Assembly (NCBI RefSeq): GCF_003634555.1
Contig: NZ_RBKS01000001.1
Coordinates: forward strand, 868,001-932,000
Direction of reading: 5' to 3'
DNA from: Frondihabitans australicus
Lineage (GTDB): Bacteria > Actinomycetota > Actinomycetes > Actinomycetales > Microbacteriaceae
DNA: 64,000 nucleotides
The first letter of the stretch is position 1. Each line of letters begins with the position of its first letter. Positions 1-8,150 of the stretch are shown here, in pieces. The notes below the pieces were generated by a model, which did not search any database, was not told where the DNA came from, and worked only from the letters and a program-made list of their open reading frames with translations. Made by a program: the position numbers and the translations under genes.

Positions 1-1
1 G

Positions 2-1066
2 GTGCTGGCGATCCTCGCGGTGCCCCTCGCCGGACTCCGCCTCGGGCTGCCGAACGACGGCGACGACACCCCGGGTACGACCACCCGCGAGGCGTACGAC
101 CTCATGGCCGAGGGCTTCGGCGCCGGATTCGACGGCCCGATCCTGGTGCTCGCCCACGGCGCGACCGCGTCCGACGTGCCGGCCCTCGAGAAGGCCCTGG
201 ACGGCACCGACGTCGACCGCGTGATTCCCTCCGGGGTCGCAGGATCCGACGTCCTCCTCACCGTGATCCCCGAGTCCGGGCCGTCCGACGCCGCCACCGA
301 GACACTCGTGCACACCCTCCGGCGGTCGTCGGCTCAGCTCGGCCTCCCGCAGGGGGTCTCCCTCGAGGTGACGGGCACGACCGCCGTGGCGATCGACATC
401 TCGCAGCGACTCCTCGAGGCGCTGCCGGTGTACCTCGCGCTGGTGGCGGGCTTCGCGTTCCTGCTGCTCATGGTGGTGTTCCGGTCGCTGCTGATCCCGC
501 TGAAGGCGGTGCTGAGCTTCCTGCTGTCGCTCGGCGCGGCCCTCGGCGCGACCGTCGCGGTGTTCCAGTGGGGGTGGCTCGGCGGGCTCTTCCACGTGGA
601 TCCTGCGGCTCCGCTGCTGAGCTTCCTGCCGATCCTGGTCGTCGGGGTGCTGTTCGGCCTCTCCATGGACTACGAGATGTTCCTCGTCTCGGGCATGCGC
701 GAACGACGCGCCCACGGCGACTCGTCGCCCGCCGCCGTCACGACGGGCTTCTCGAACGGGGCCAAGGTGGTCGCCGCTGCGGCGCTGATCATGATCGGCG
801 TCTTCGGCAACGGCGCGGTGATGGGGCACGGCACCGTGCAGCCGATCGCGTTCGCGCTGGCCGTGGGCGTGCTCGTCGACGCCTTCGTGGTGCGGATGAC
901 GCTCGTGCCGGCGGTGATGCGCCTGTTCGGCGACGCGGCGTGGTGGCTGCCCCGGTGGCTCGACCGCGTGCTGCCGAACGCGGACGTGGAGGGTGCGGCG
1001 CTCGAGCGCGAGAAGACGGAGGGCGGGCGGCTCTCGGATCCTGCGCCCGCCCTCGTCGGAAGGTAG
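2..1066 (+). CDS. MMPL/RND-family transporter, C-terminal part (5' cut by window edge)
   Basis: C-terminal half of an MMPL-type RND membrane transporter, a family that exports lipids or drugs across the cytoplasmic membrane using the proton gradient. The visible 354 residues hold a short soluble extracytoplasmic domain (about 20-130) and then a block of membrane segments (about 140-320). The family motif DYEMFLVSGMRE follows a loop near residue 220, and the acidic DAFVVR segment lies in a late helix. The first base in frame is at the window edge, so the real start is upstream and the N-terminal half is missing. It converges with glgB, with only 2 bases between the stops. The substrate cannot be read from this fragment. 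Confidence 0.88.
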   Translation: MLAILAVPLAGLRLGLPNDGDDTPGTTTREAYDLMAEGFGAGFDGPILVLAHGATASDVPALEKALDGTDVDRVIPSGVAGSDVLLTVIPESGPSDAATETLVHTLRRSSAQLGLPQGVSLEVTGTTAVAIDISQRLLEALPVYLALVAGFAFLLLMVVFRSLLIPLKAVLSFLLSLGAALGATVAVFQWGWLGGLFHVDPAAPLLSFLPILVVGVLFGLSMDYEMFLVSGMRERRAHGDSSPAAVTTGFSNGAKVVAAAALIMIGVFGNGAVMGHGTVQPIAFALAVGVLVDAFVVRMTLVPAVMRLFGDAAWWLPRWLDRVLPNADVEGAALEREKTEGGRLSDPAPALVGR

Positions 1067-1068
1067 GG

Positions 1069-3255
1069 CTACTCGAGGCGCAGCCAGATCACGCCGAGAG
1101 GCGGCAGCGTCACGTCGGCGGACGCCGGGCGACCGGCCCACGGGTCGGCCGTCGCCGTGACGCTGCCCATGTTGCCCACTCCCGACCCGCCGTACTCCAG
1201 CGCGTCGGTGTTCAGGATCTCGTGCCACACGCCCGCCGCGGGCAGCCCGAGGCGCATCTGCACGGGCTGCCCCGAGAAGTTCGCGCAGACGGCGACGCGC
1301 GAACCGCCGGGCGTCTTGCGGAGGAACGCCACGACGCTCTGCTCGGCGGCGCCGCCGTCGATCCACTCGAAGCCGTCGGTGTCGAAGTCGTGCTGCCAGA
1401 GGGCAGGCTCGCCCTGGTACACGTGGTTGAGGGTCTTCACGAGCGAGTGCAGGCCCTGGTGGGTGGGCTGGTCGAGCATCCACCAGTCGAGGCCGCGCTG
1501 CTCGCTCCACTCCGAGGGCTGCCCGAACTCGGAGCCCATGAACAGCAGCTGCTTGCCCGGGTGGCCCCACATGAAGGCGAGGTAGGCGCGCAGGTTCGCG
1601 CGCTTCTGCCACTCGTCGCCGGGCATCTTGCCGTAGAGAGAGCCCTTCCCGTGCACGACCTCGTCGTGGCTGATCGGCAGCATGAAGTTCTCGCTGAACG
1701 CGTACACGAACGAGAACGTGATCTCGTTGTGGTGGTAGCTGCGGTACAGCGGGTCGCGCTGGATGTACTCGAGCGAGTCGTGCATCCAGCCCATGTTCCA
1801 CTTCAGGCCGAAGCCGAGCCCTCCGTCGGCCGTGGGCCTCGTGACGCCGGGCCACGACGTGGACTCTTCGGCGATCATGACGATGCCGGGGTTCTTGCGG
1901 TAGGCAGTCGCATTCGCCTCCTGCAGGAACGAGATGGCCTCGAGGTTCTCGCGGCCGCCGAACTTGTTCGGCACCCACTCGCCGTCGTTGCGCGAGTAGT
2001 CGAGGTAGAGCATCGAGGCGACGGCGTCGACCCGGAGGCCGTCGATGTGAAACTCCTCGAGCCAGTAGAGCGCGTTGGCCACGAGGAAGTTGCGCACGTG
2101 CGAGTCGCCGAAGTTGAACACGAGGGTGCCCCAGTCGGGCTGCTCGCCGAGGCGCGGGTCGCTGTGCTCGTAGAGGGGCTGGCCGTCGAAGCGGGCGAGG
2201 GCCCACTCGTCCTTCGGGAAGTGCCCGGGCACCCAGTCCATGATCACGCCGATGCCGGCCTGGTGGAGCCGGTCGATCAGGTAGCGGAGGTCGTCGGGCG
2301 TGCCGAAGCGCGACGTCGGGGCGTAGTAGCCCGACACCTGGTAGCCCCACGAACCGCCGAACGGGTGCTCGGCGAGCGGCATGAACTCCACGTGGGTGAA
2401 CCCGAGGTCGCCGACGTAGCCGATCAGCTGGTCGGCGAGGTCGCGGTACGACAGGCCGGGGCGCCAGGAGCCGACGTGCAGCTCGTACACGCTCATCGGC
2501 TTCGACCACGGCTGGCTCGACGCCCGGCCCTCCATCCACGCGGTGTCCTGCCACTCGTGGAACGCCTTCGTGATCACGGAGCCGGTCGCGGGCGGGGTCT
2601 CCGCCTGACGGGCCATCGGATCGGCGCGGTCGACCCAGCGGCCGTCGGCGGTGAGGATCTCGTACTTGTAGACGCCGTCGGTGAGGCCGGGCACGAACAG
2701 CTCCCAGACGCCGTTGCCGTCGAGGCGGCGCATGGCGTGGGCGACGCCGTGCCAGCCGTTGAAGTCCCCCTTGACTCTCACTGCCTGCGCGTGCGGCGCC
2801 CACACCGAGAACGCGGTGCCGACGGTGCCCTGGTGCTCGCGCACGTGCGAGCCGAAGACCCGCCAGAGCTCTTCGTGGCGGCCCTCGCCGAAGAGGTACA
2901 GGTCGACGTCGCCGACGGTCGGCCAGAAGCGGTACGGGTCGTCGGTGGTCCACGCGCCGGAGGCGTCGTAGGTCGCCTCGACGCGGTAGGCGCCCGGCTC
3001 GATGATGGCCAGCGCCTCCCAGATGCCGTGCGAGACGTGCGCCATGGCGAGGCGTGCCCCGGTCTCGAGCACGAGCGTGACGCTCTGAGCGAGAGGGCGG
3101 AGGACGCGCACGAGCACGCCCGAGTCGAGGTGGTGCGGGCCCAGGATCTGGTGCGGGTGCGGGTGCGACCCGATCGACACGAGGTACGCCTCGTGGCCGT
3201 CGAGCGGCGGGACGAGCTGGGTGTCGGTGCGGGGTGTGGCGCTTCCGGTGGTCAT
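1069..3255 (-). CDS. glgB: 1,4-alpha-glucan branching enzyme GlgB
   Basis: Makes alpha-1,6 branches in glycogen-like alpha-glucan in the cytoplasm. At 728 aa it has the usual length: an N-terminal carbohydrate-binding region (about 1-220) followed by a GH13 barrel. The GH13 landmarks are present: DWVPGHFP, the nucleophile region GLRVDAVAS, the acid/base region MIAEESTSW, and SHDEVVHGKGSL. The ATG has a strong AGGAGG seven bases upstream. That Shine-Dalgarno overlaps the stop codon of glgE (gap 11 bp), so the two genes form a translationally tight operon. GlgE elongates the chain with maltose-1-phosphate and GlgB branches it. Confidence 0.97.
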   Translation of the reverse strand: MTTGSATPRTDTQLVPPLDGHEAYLVSIGSHPHPHQILGPHHLDSGVLVRVLRPLAQSVTLVLETGARLAMAHVSHGIWEALAIIEPGAYRVEATYDASGAWTTDDPYRFWPTVGDVDLYLFGEGRHEELWRVFGSHVREHQGTVGTAFSVWAPHAQAVRVKGDFNGWHGVAHAMRRLDGNGVWELFVPGLTDGVYKYEILTADGRWVDRADPMARQAETPPATGSVITKAFHEWQDTAWMEGRASSQPWSKPMSVYELHVGSWRPGLSYRDLADQLIGYVGDLGFTHVEFMPLAEHPFGGSWGYQVSGYYAPTSRFGTPDDLRYLIDRLHQAGIGVIMDWVPGHFPKDEWALARFDGQPLYEHSDPRLGEQPDWGTLVFNFGDSHVRNFLVANALYWLEEFHIDGLRVDAVASMLYLDYSRNDGEWVPNKFGGRENLEAISFLQEANATAYRKNPGIVMIAEESTSWPGVTRPTADGGLGFGLKWNMGWMHDSLEYIQRDPLYRSYHHNEITFSFVYAFSENFMLPISHDEVVHGKGSLYGKMPGDEWQKRANLRAYLAFMWGHPGKQLLFMGSEFGQPSEWSEQRGLDWWMLDQPTHQGLHSLVKTLNHVYQGEPALWQHDFDTDGFEWIDGGAAEQSVVAFLRKTPGGSRVAVCANFSGQPVQMRLGLPAAGVWHEILNTDALEYGGSGVGNMGSVTATADPWAGRPASADVTLPPLGVIWLRLE

Positions 3256-3266
3256 GGTGCTGCCTC

Positions 3267-5294
3267 CTAGGGGGCGCGGTTGTAGTCGACGCTGAGGATG
3301 TGCGCGGGCTCGACGAACGAGTCGAGGCGCACGTAGTCGTCGTCGGTCCAGGTCCAGGACTGCTGGGTGATGAGGTCGCGCACGGTGAACCGGCTGCCGG
3401 GCTCCAGGCCGATCGCCCGGAGGTCCAGGTGCACGGTCGTGTCGCGGGCCGAGTGCGGGTCGGTGTTGACGACGACGATGATCGCGTCGGACCGCCCCGA
3501 GCGGATGTGCCTGCCGTCGAGGTACTTCGAGTAGACGAGGATCGCGTCGTCGTCGGAGGAGTGCACGGTCAGGTTGCGCAGCTGGCGGAGGGCGGGGTGC
3601 GCGCCGCGGATCCGGTTCAACTGGGTCAAGTACGGGGCGATGGAGGCGCCCGCGGCCTCCTCGCCGGCCCAGTCGCGCGGCTTAAACTCGTACTTCTCGT
3701 TGTCGATGTTCTCTTCCGAGCCCGGGCGGGCGACGTTCTCGATCAGCTCGTAGCCCGAGTACACGCCCCACGTCGGCGACGCGGTGGCGGCGATCGCGGC
3801 GCGGATCTTGTACGCGGGCACGCCGCCGTACTGCAGGTACGGCGTCAGGATGTCGTGGGTGTTGACGAAGAAGTTCGGGCGGAACCACGGGCTCGTGACC
3901 TTCGAGATCTCGTGGAGGTACTCCTCGAGCTCCCACTTCTCGTTGCGCCAGGTGAAGTAGGTGTACGACTGCTGGAACCCGACCTGCGCCAGGGCCTGCA
4001 TCATCGCCGGCTTGGTGAACGCCTCCGCGAGGAAGACGACCTCGGGGTGGTCGCTGCGGATGTCCTCCAGCAGCCACTCCCAGAAGTGCACCGGCTTGGT
4101 GTGCGGGTTGTCGACGCGGAAGATGGTGACGCCGCGATCGATCCAGAACCGAACGATCCGCAGGATCTCGCGGCTGAGGCCCTCGTAGTCGTTGTCGAAG
4201 TTGAGCGGGTAGATGTCCTGGTACTTCTTCGGCGGGTTCTCGGCGTACGCGATGGTGCCGTCCGGCAGCGCCGTGAACCACTCCGGGTGCTCGGTGACCC
4301 ACGGGTGGTCGGGCGAGCACTGCAGGGCCAGGTCGAGGGCGAGCTCGAGGCCGACGTTCTTCGCCGCGCCGACGAACCACTCGAAGTCGGCGAGGGTGCC
4401 GAGCTCGGGGTGGACGGCGTCGTGGCCGCCGTCAGCCGAGCCGATCGCATAGGGCGAGCCCGGATCGTTGGGGCCGGCGTCGAGGGTGTTGTTCGGACCC
4501 TTGCGGAAGGTGCGGCCGATCGGGTGCACCGGCGGGATGTACACCACGTCGAAGCCCATGCGCGCGATGGCCGGAAGGCGCTTTGCCGCGGTGCGGAAGG
4601 TGCCGCTCTGCCACGACCCGTCGTCGCGCTTCTTGGCGCCCTCCGAGCGCGGGAAGAACTCGTACCAGTTGCCGACGGCGGCGCGGCTCCGCTCGACGCG
4701 GACGTGCTTCTTCGCGCTCTGGGTGATGAGGCTCGCGAGCGGCCGCGCGAAGATCGCGGCGTTCAGGCGACTGTCGGTGGCGACCTTGAGCCGGGCCTGC
4801 GGGCTCAGGGCGGCGTTGCCGAGGGCACGGGCGGCGTCGGCGAGGAGGGCGTTGGACGAGTCGCGCTTCGAGGCCCTTTCCAGCAGGAGCCGACCGGAGG
4901 CGAGCACGTTGTCGATGTCCTGCCCGGCCGGGATCTTGATCTCGGCCGTGTGCAGCCACGTCGCCCAGTCGTCGGTCCAGGCCTCGACCTGCCAGGTGTA
5001 GGTGCCCTCGGCCTCGAACAGCCACTCGGTGCTCCAGAGGTCGGTGCCAGGGATGCCCGCGGTCATCCGCTGCCGACGGACGGCGCCGGTCGGCTCGGTG
5101 ACGACGATGGCCGCGTCGATGACGTCGTGGCCCTCGCGGAAGACCGTCGCCTCGAACGGCACGACCTCGCCGACGAACGCCTTGGTGTCGAACGCGTCGT
5201 CGGGGGTGCGCGGCCTCAGCCCCGCGATCGGGATCCGGCCGGTGATGGTTCTGGCCGGGCTCTGCCCGACTCTGGACTGTTCTCTGGTCACCAC
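3267..5294 (-). CDS. glgE: alpha-1,4-glucan:maltose-1-phosphate maltosyltransferase GlgE
   Basis: GH13_3 enzyme that transfers maltosyl units from maltose-1-phosphate to growing alpha-glucan; in actinobacteria this links trehalose to glycogen. Visible signatures are VVYIPPVHPIGRTFRKG, the nucleophile segment FRVDNPHTKP, the acid segment VVFLAEAFTKP, and NTHDILTPYLQ. The N-terminal ~190 residues are the usual beta-sandwich plus helical region. A longer reading frame starts at 5357, but a TAGCGT hexamer seven bases before the GTG at 5294 suggests a leaderless message starting there (GTG 5291 is equally possible), giving about 675 aa. glgB follows 11 bp downstream. Confidence 0.95.
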   Translation of the reverse strand: MVTREQSRVGQSPARTITGRIPIAGLRPRTPDDAFDTKAFVGEVVPFEATVFREGHDVIDAAIVVTEPTGAVRRQRMTAGIPGTDLWSTEWLFEAEGTYTWQVEAWTDDWATWLHTAEIKIPAGQDIDNVLASGRLLLERASKRDSSNALLADAARALGNAALSPQARLKVATDSRLNAAIFARPLASLITQSAKKHVRVERSRAAVGNWYEFFPRSEGAKKRDDGSWQSGTFRTAAKRLPAIARMGFDVVYIPPVHPIGRTFRKGPNNTLDAGPNDPGSPYAIGSADGGHDAVHPELGTLADFEWFVGAAKNVGLELALDLALQCSPDHPWVTEHPEWFTALPDGTIAYAENPPKKYQDIYPLNFDNDYEGLSREILRIVRFWIDRGVTIFRVDNPHTKPVHFWEWLLEDIRSDHPEVVFLAEAFTKPAMMQALAQVGFQQSYTYFTWRNEKWELEEYLHEISKVTSPWFRPNFFVNTHDILTPYLQYGGVPAYKIRAAIAATASPTWGVYSGYELIENVARPGSEENIDNEKYEFKPRDWAGEEAAGASIAPYLTQLNRIRGAHPALRQLRNLTVHSSDDDAILVYSKYLDGRHIRSGRSDAIIVVVNTDPHSARDTTVHLDLRAIGLEPGSRFTVRDLITQQSWTWTDDDYVRLDSFVEPAHILSVDYNRAP

Positions 5295-5301
5295 GACACC
5301 G

Positions 5302-5307
5302 ACGCTA
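5302..5307 (-). promoter_or_regulatory. -10-like hexamer TAGCGT of glgE
   Basis: TAGCGT on the minus strand, seven bases before the GTG chosen for glgE, with no Shine-Dalgarno between. This is the same arrangement as at many other genes here and suggests a leaderless transcript. Inferred from spacing only. Confidence 0.45.
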
Positions 5308-5397
5308 CCCGGTCCGCGACGGCGCGGGTCTGAGATTGCCCCCCGCTTTGGGTGCATGCGTCGACATGAATTCGCTTGTCCGCACTATGGGGGACCG

Positions 5398-5433
5398 CTA
5401 ATGTCGTCATCACAGCAACGGAAGGTCAGCTGA
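5398..5433 (+). other. possible micro-ORF/orphan promoter in glgE-ybaK intergenic region
   Basis: The 235 bp between glgE (start 5294) and the YbaK-type gene (stop 5530) hold no convincing gene. A TAATGT hexamer at 5398 lies about 20 bases downstream of a TTGTCC, and an ATG at 5401 opens a 10-codon frame (MSSSQQRKVS). No plus-strand gene follows, so if transcribed this would be a small RNA or leader-like transcript. Weak evidence. Confidence 0.15.
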
Positions 5434-5505
5434 ACGACCATCCCGACGAACCGTCCGCAGCTGTCTCTCGCTCCGCCGGCGCACTCCTGCGCCCGCGCCG
5501 GTGCC

Positions 5506-5528
5506 GGGTCCCCGCCCGAATGGGACCC
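5506..5528 (-). terminator. hairpin after the YbaK-type gene
   Basis: GGGTCCC (5506-5512) pairs with GGGACCC (5522-5528) across a nine-base loop, directly after the stop codon of the minus-strand YbaK-type gene at 5530. There is no T-tract. It is a plausible end for the glgX-ybaK transcript. Confidence 0.45.
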
Positions 5529-5529
5529 G

Positions 5530-6009
5530 TCACCGGGCGATGGCGGCGAACGTCCCTCCGGTGGCCCGGGCGAGGTCGCCCGGCGTCAGCTCGACGTCGA
5601 ATCCGCGTCGTCCGCCCGAGACGAAGACCGTGTCGTAGAGCTCGGCCGTCTCGTCGATCACCGTGGCCAGCGCCGTCTTCTGCCCGACGGGGCTGATCCC
5701 GCCGACCACGTAGCCCGTGCGTCTCTGGGCGAGCGCAGGATCAGCGAGTGCCGCCTTCTTCGCGCCGACCGCCGCCGCGAACGCCTTCAGGTCCACCCGC
5801 CCCGACACTGGCACGACCGCCACGGCGAGGGCGTCGTCCGTCTGCAGCACGAGGGTCTTGAACACCTGCCCCTCGTCGAGGCCGAGCAGGGCCGCGGCCT
5901 CCTCGCCGAAGTTCGTCGCTGTCTCCTGGTGCTCGTAGGTGTGCGCCGTGAAGGCGATCCCCGCTCGCTCGAGCGCGAGCGTGGCCGGAGTGCCGGGGGA
6001 GGAACTCAC
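5530..6009 (-). CDS. YbaK/EbsC-family aminoacyl-tRNA deacylase
   Basis: A 159-residue single-domain protein of the YbaK/ProX family, which hydrolyses mischarged tRNAs (classically Cys-tRNA-Pro). Family features are the early ERAGIAFTAHTYEH segment, GQVFKTLVLQ, the DLKAFAAAVGAKKA helix, RRTGYVVGGISPVGQK with its glycine-rich loop, and the FVSGGRRGFDVEL segment. The GTG start overlaps the glgX stop as GTGA, so it is co-translated with glgX. The functional link to glycogen debranching is unclear; the pairing may be historical. Amino-acid specificity cannot be decided from sequence. Confidence 0.9.
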   Translation of the reverse strand: MSSSPGTPATLALERAGIAFTAHTYEHQETATNFGEEAAALLGLDEGQVFKTLVLQTDDALAVAVVPVSGRVDLKAFAAAVGAKKAALADPALAQRRTGYVVGGISPVGQKTALATVIDETAELYDTVFVSGGRRGFDVELTPGDLARATGGTFAAIAR

Positions 6010-8069
6010 GACACCTTCCACAGCGTCACCGTCGGGCCCACGACGTCGTAGAGGTCGCCGGGCTTCCGCGGCGTGGGGTCGAACGTGTCGCCGCTGGTCC
6101 ACAGGGCCTCGTACGAGCGGACCCCGCGATGCTCGGGGAGCGTCACGGCGACGCTCGACTCGGAGCCGTGGATGCTCACGAGGACCCGGTTGAACTCCTC
6201 GAGCTCGGGCGTGGAGGCGGCGAGGTACTGGAGGGTGCGTCGGTGCGGGTCGTTCCAGGCGTCGCCGGCCACCTCTGCTCCTGCGGCATCGAACCAGGTC
6301 ATGTCGGTCGCCGACAGCGTGACCTGGCCCATGGTGCCGAAGCGGACCGGTCGGAGGGCGGGGTTCTCGCGGCGGTGGCGGATCAGCGCGCGGGTGTCGG
6401 CCAGCAGGGCGGCCTTCTCGTCGTCGAGGATCCAGTCGACCCAGCTGGTCTCGTCGTCGGAGCAGTAGCCGTTGTTGTTGCCGCGCTGCGTGCGGCCGAT
6501 CTCGTCGCCCGCGGTGAGCATGGGGATCCCGGCCGATAGGAACAGGGTCGCCAGGAGATTGCGGGAGGCGCGGCGGCGGGCGTCGATGATCCACGGGTTG
6601 TCGGTCGGCCCCTCGGCCCCGTGGTTGAACGACCGGTTGTCGTCGGTGCCGTCGCGGTTGTCCTCGCCGTTGCGGAGGTTGTGCTTCGCGTCGTACGAGA
6701 CGAGGTCGGCCAGGGTGAAGCCGTCGTGGGCCGTGATGAGGTTGACGCCGGCCAGCGGGCCGCGGTCGTGCGCGTAGATGTTGCTCGACCCGGAGATCTT
6801 TGACGCGAAGCTGCCGAGGCCGTTCGCGGCGACCCCTCCGCCGCGGGCGTCGGCGATGTCGCGCAGCCAGAAGTCGCGCGCGCGATTGCGGAAGCGGTCG
6901 TTCCACTCGCTCCAGCCGTCGGGGAAGTTGCCGGTCTGCCAGCCGCCGAGCCCGACGTCCCACGGCTCCGCGATGAGCTTGACCCCGGCCAGAGCCTCGT
7001 CGTCGCGGATAGCTCTCAGCAGCGGTTCCTCGCTGCTGAACACGGCGTCGGTGCCGCGCCCGAGCGTCGCCGCCAGGTCGAAGCGGAACCCGTCGATCTG
7101 GCACTCGTTCGCCCAGTACCGCAGCGAGTCGAGGACGAGACGGGCGCCGGCCGGCAGCGACGTGTCGAACGTGTTGCCGCAGCCGGTCACGTCGATCGGG
7201 TGACCCGCCTGGTTGTGCCGGTAGTAGGCGCCGTCGAGACCGCGGAAGCTCGTGACCGGGCCGCCCTCGCCCTCCTCGGCCGTGTGGTTGTAGACCACGT
7301 CGAGCCAGACCTCGATGCCCGCCGCGTGCAGCAGCCGCACCATGCCCTTGAACTCGCGCAGGATCGCGCTCGGCCCGCCCAGCTGCGCCTCGCGCGACGC
7401 GTACGCCGGATGCGGCGCGAAGTACGACAGCGTGTTGTAGCCCCAGTAGTTCTCGAAGCCCTGCTCGACCAGACGCTGCTCGTCGACGTGGTGATGCACC
7501 GGCAGAAGCTGCACGGCCGTCACGCCGAGAGCGGTCAGGTGCGCGATCGTCGACTCGTGGGCGAGGCCCGCGTACGTTCCGCGCAGGTCGTCGGGCACCG
7601 CCGGGTTCAGCCTCGTGAGCCCCCTCACGTGCGCCTCGTAGACCACGGTGTGATCCAGCGGCACCGCCGGCTTCTCCACCCCGCCCCAGTCGAACGACTC
7701 GTCGACGACGATCGACCGCCACTCGCCGCGGCCCGTGCGCGCCAGCCCCCGCGCGTAGGGATCGAGCAGGTTGACCGCAGGATCGAAAGGCGTCACGACC
7801 CCGGCGTCGCTCACCCGGTCGCCGTCCGCCCGCAGCCAGTAGCGCCTCCCGGGCGTCAGCCGCGGGTCGGAGCCCGTCCACACCCCGGACGCGTCGCGCG
7901 TCAGCGGAACGACCCGCTCGGTCGGAGCGTCGTCGATCACGAGGTCGATCGACGACGCCGCCCCCGACCACACGCGCAGCGTCGGGCCGGCCTCGCCCCA
8001 CCGCACGCCGAGGTCACGGAACGGATCGGCCTTCGGGGGCGCGGCGCTCACCAGGTCGACGTCGGACAT
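6006..8069 (-). CDS. glgX: glycogen debranching enzyme GlgX (isoamylase family)
   Basis: A 687-residue GH13 isoamylase-type enzyme that removes alpha-1,6 branches from glycogen or limit dextrin. It has an N-terminal CBM48-like domain (about 10-130) and then the barrel with VWLDVVYNHT, the nucleophile region GFRFDLAATLGRG, the acid region LIAEPWDVG and LITAHDGFTLADLV. The frame is open far upstream, but the ATG at 8069 sits seven bases after a TACTCT hexamer and begins the recognisable domain. The stop overlaps the YbaK-type gene. It is divergent from the cysteine desulfurase at 8151. It could equally be named TreX if trehalose genes lie nearby outside the window. Confidence 0.94.
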   Translation of the reverse strand: MSDVDLVSAAPPKADPFRDLGVRWGEAGPTLRVWSGAASSIDLVIDDAPTERVVPLTRDASGVWTGSDPRLTPGRRYWLRADGDRVSDAGVVTPFDPAVNLLDPYARGLARTGRGEWRSIVVDESFDWGGVEKPAVPLDHTVVYEAHVRGLTRLNPAVPDDLRGTYAGLAHESTIAHLTALGVTAVQLLPVHHHVDEQRLVEQGFENYWGYNTLSYFAPHPAYASREAQLGGPSAILREFKGMVRLLHAAGIEVWLDVVYNHTAEEGEGGPVTSFRGLDGAYYRHNQAGHPIDVTGCGNTFDTSLPAGARLVLDSLRYWANECQIDGFRFDLAATLGRGTDAVFSSEEPLLRAIRDDEALAGVKLIAEPWDVGLGGWQTGNFPDGWSEWNDRFRNRARDFWLRDIADARGGGVAANGLGSFASKISGSSNIYAHDRGPLAGVNLITAHDGFTLADLVSYDAKHNLRNGEDNRDGTDDNRSFNHGAEGPTDNPWIIDARRRASRNLLATLFLSAGIPMLTAGDEIGRTQRGNNNGYCSDDETSWVDWILDDEKAALLADTRALIRHRRENPALRPVRFGTMGQVTLSATDMTWFDAAGAEVAGDAWNDPHRRTLQYLAASTPELEEFNRVLVSIHGSESSVAVTLPEHRGVRSYEALWTSGDTFDPTPRKPGDLYDVVGPTVTLWKVS

Positions 8070-8076
8070 GCGATCT

Positions 8077-8082
8077 AGAGTA
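8077..8082 (-). promoter_or_regulatory. -10-like hexamer TACTCT of glgX
   Basis: TACTCT on the minus strand, seven bases before the glgX ATG; no ribosome binding site in between. A leaderless start is likely. Confidence 0.45.
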
Positions 8083-8102
8083 GTGAACCGGACGATGCCG
8101 GA

Positions 8103-8118
8103 TTTCCGAGATCGGAAA
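8103..8118. promoter_or_regulatory. 16-bp dyad between glgX and cysteine desulfurase
   Basis: TTTCCGA-GA-TCGGAAA is a perfect inverted repeat in the 81-bp divergent intergenic region. It lies just upstream of the glgX -10 hexamer and 33 bp before the cysteine desulfurase ATG. It has the size of a dimeric repressor site; no regulator is encoded next to it. Confidence 0.35.
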
Positions 8119-8150
8119 CACGGCCGAAACGTAGGCAGGAGGCCCGGCCC

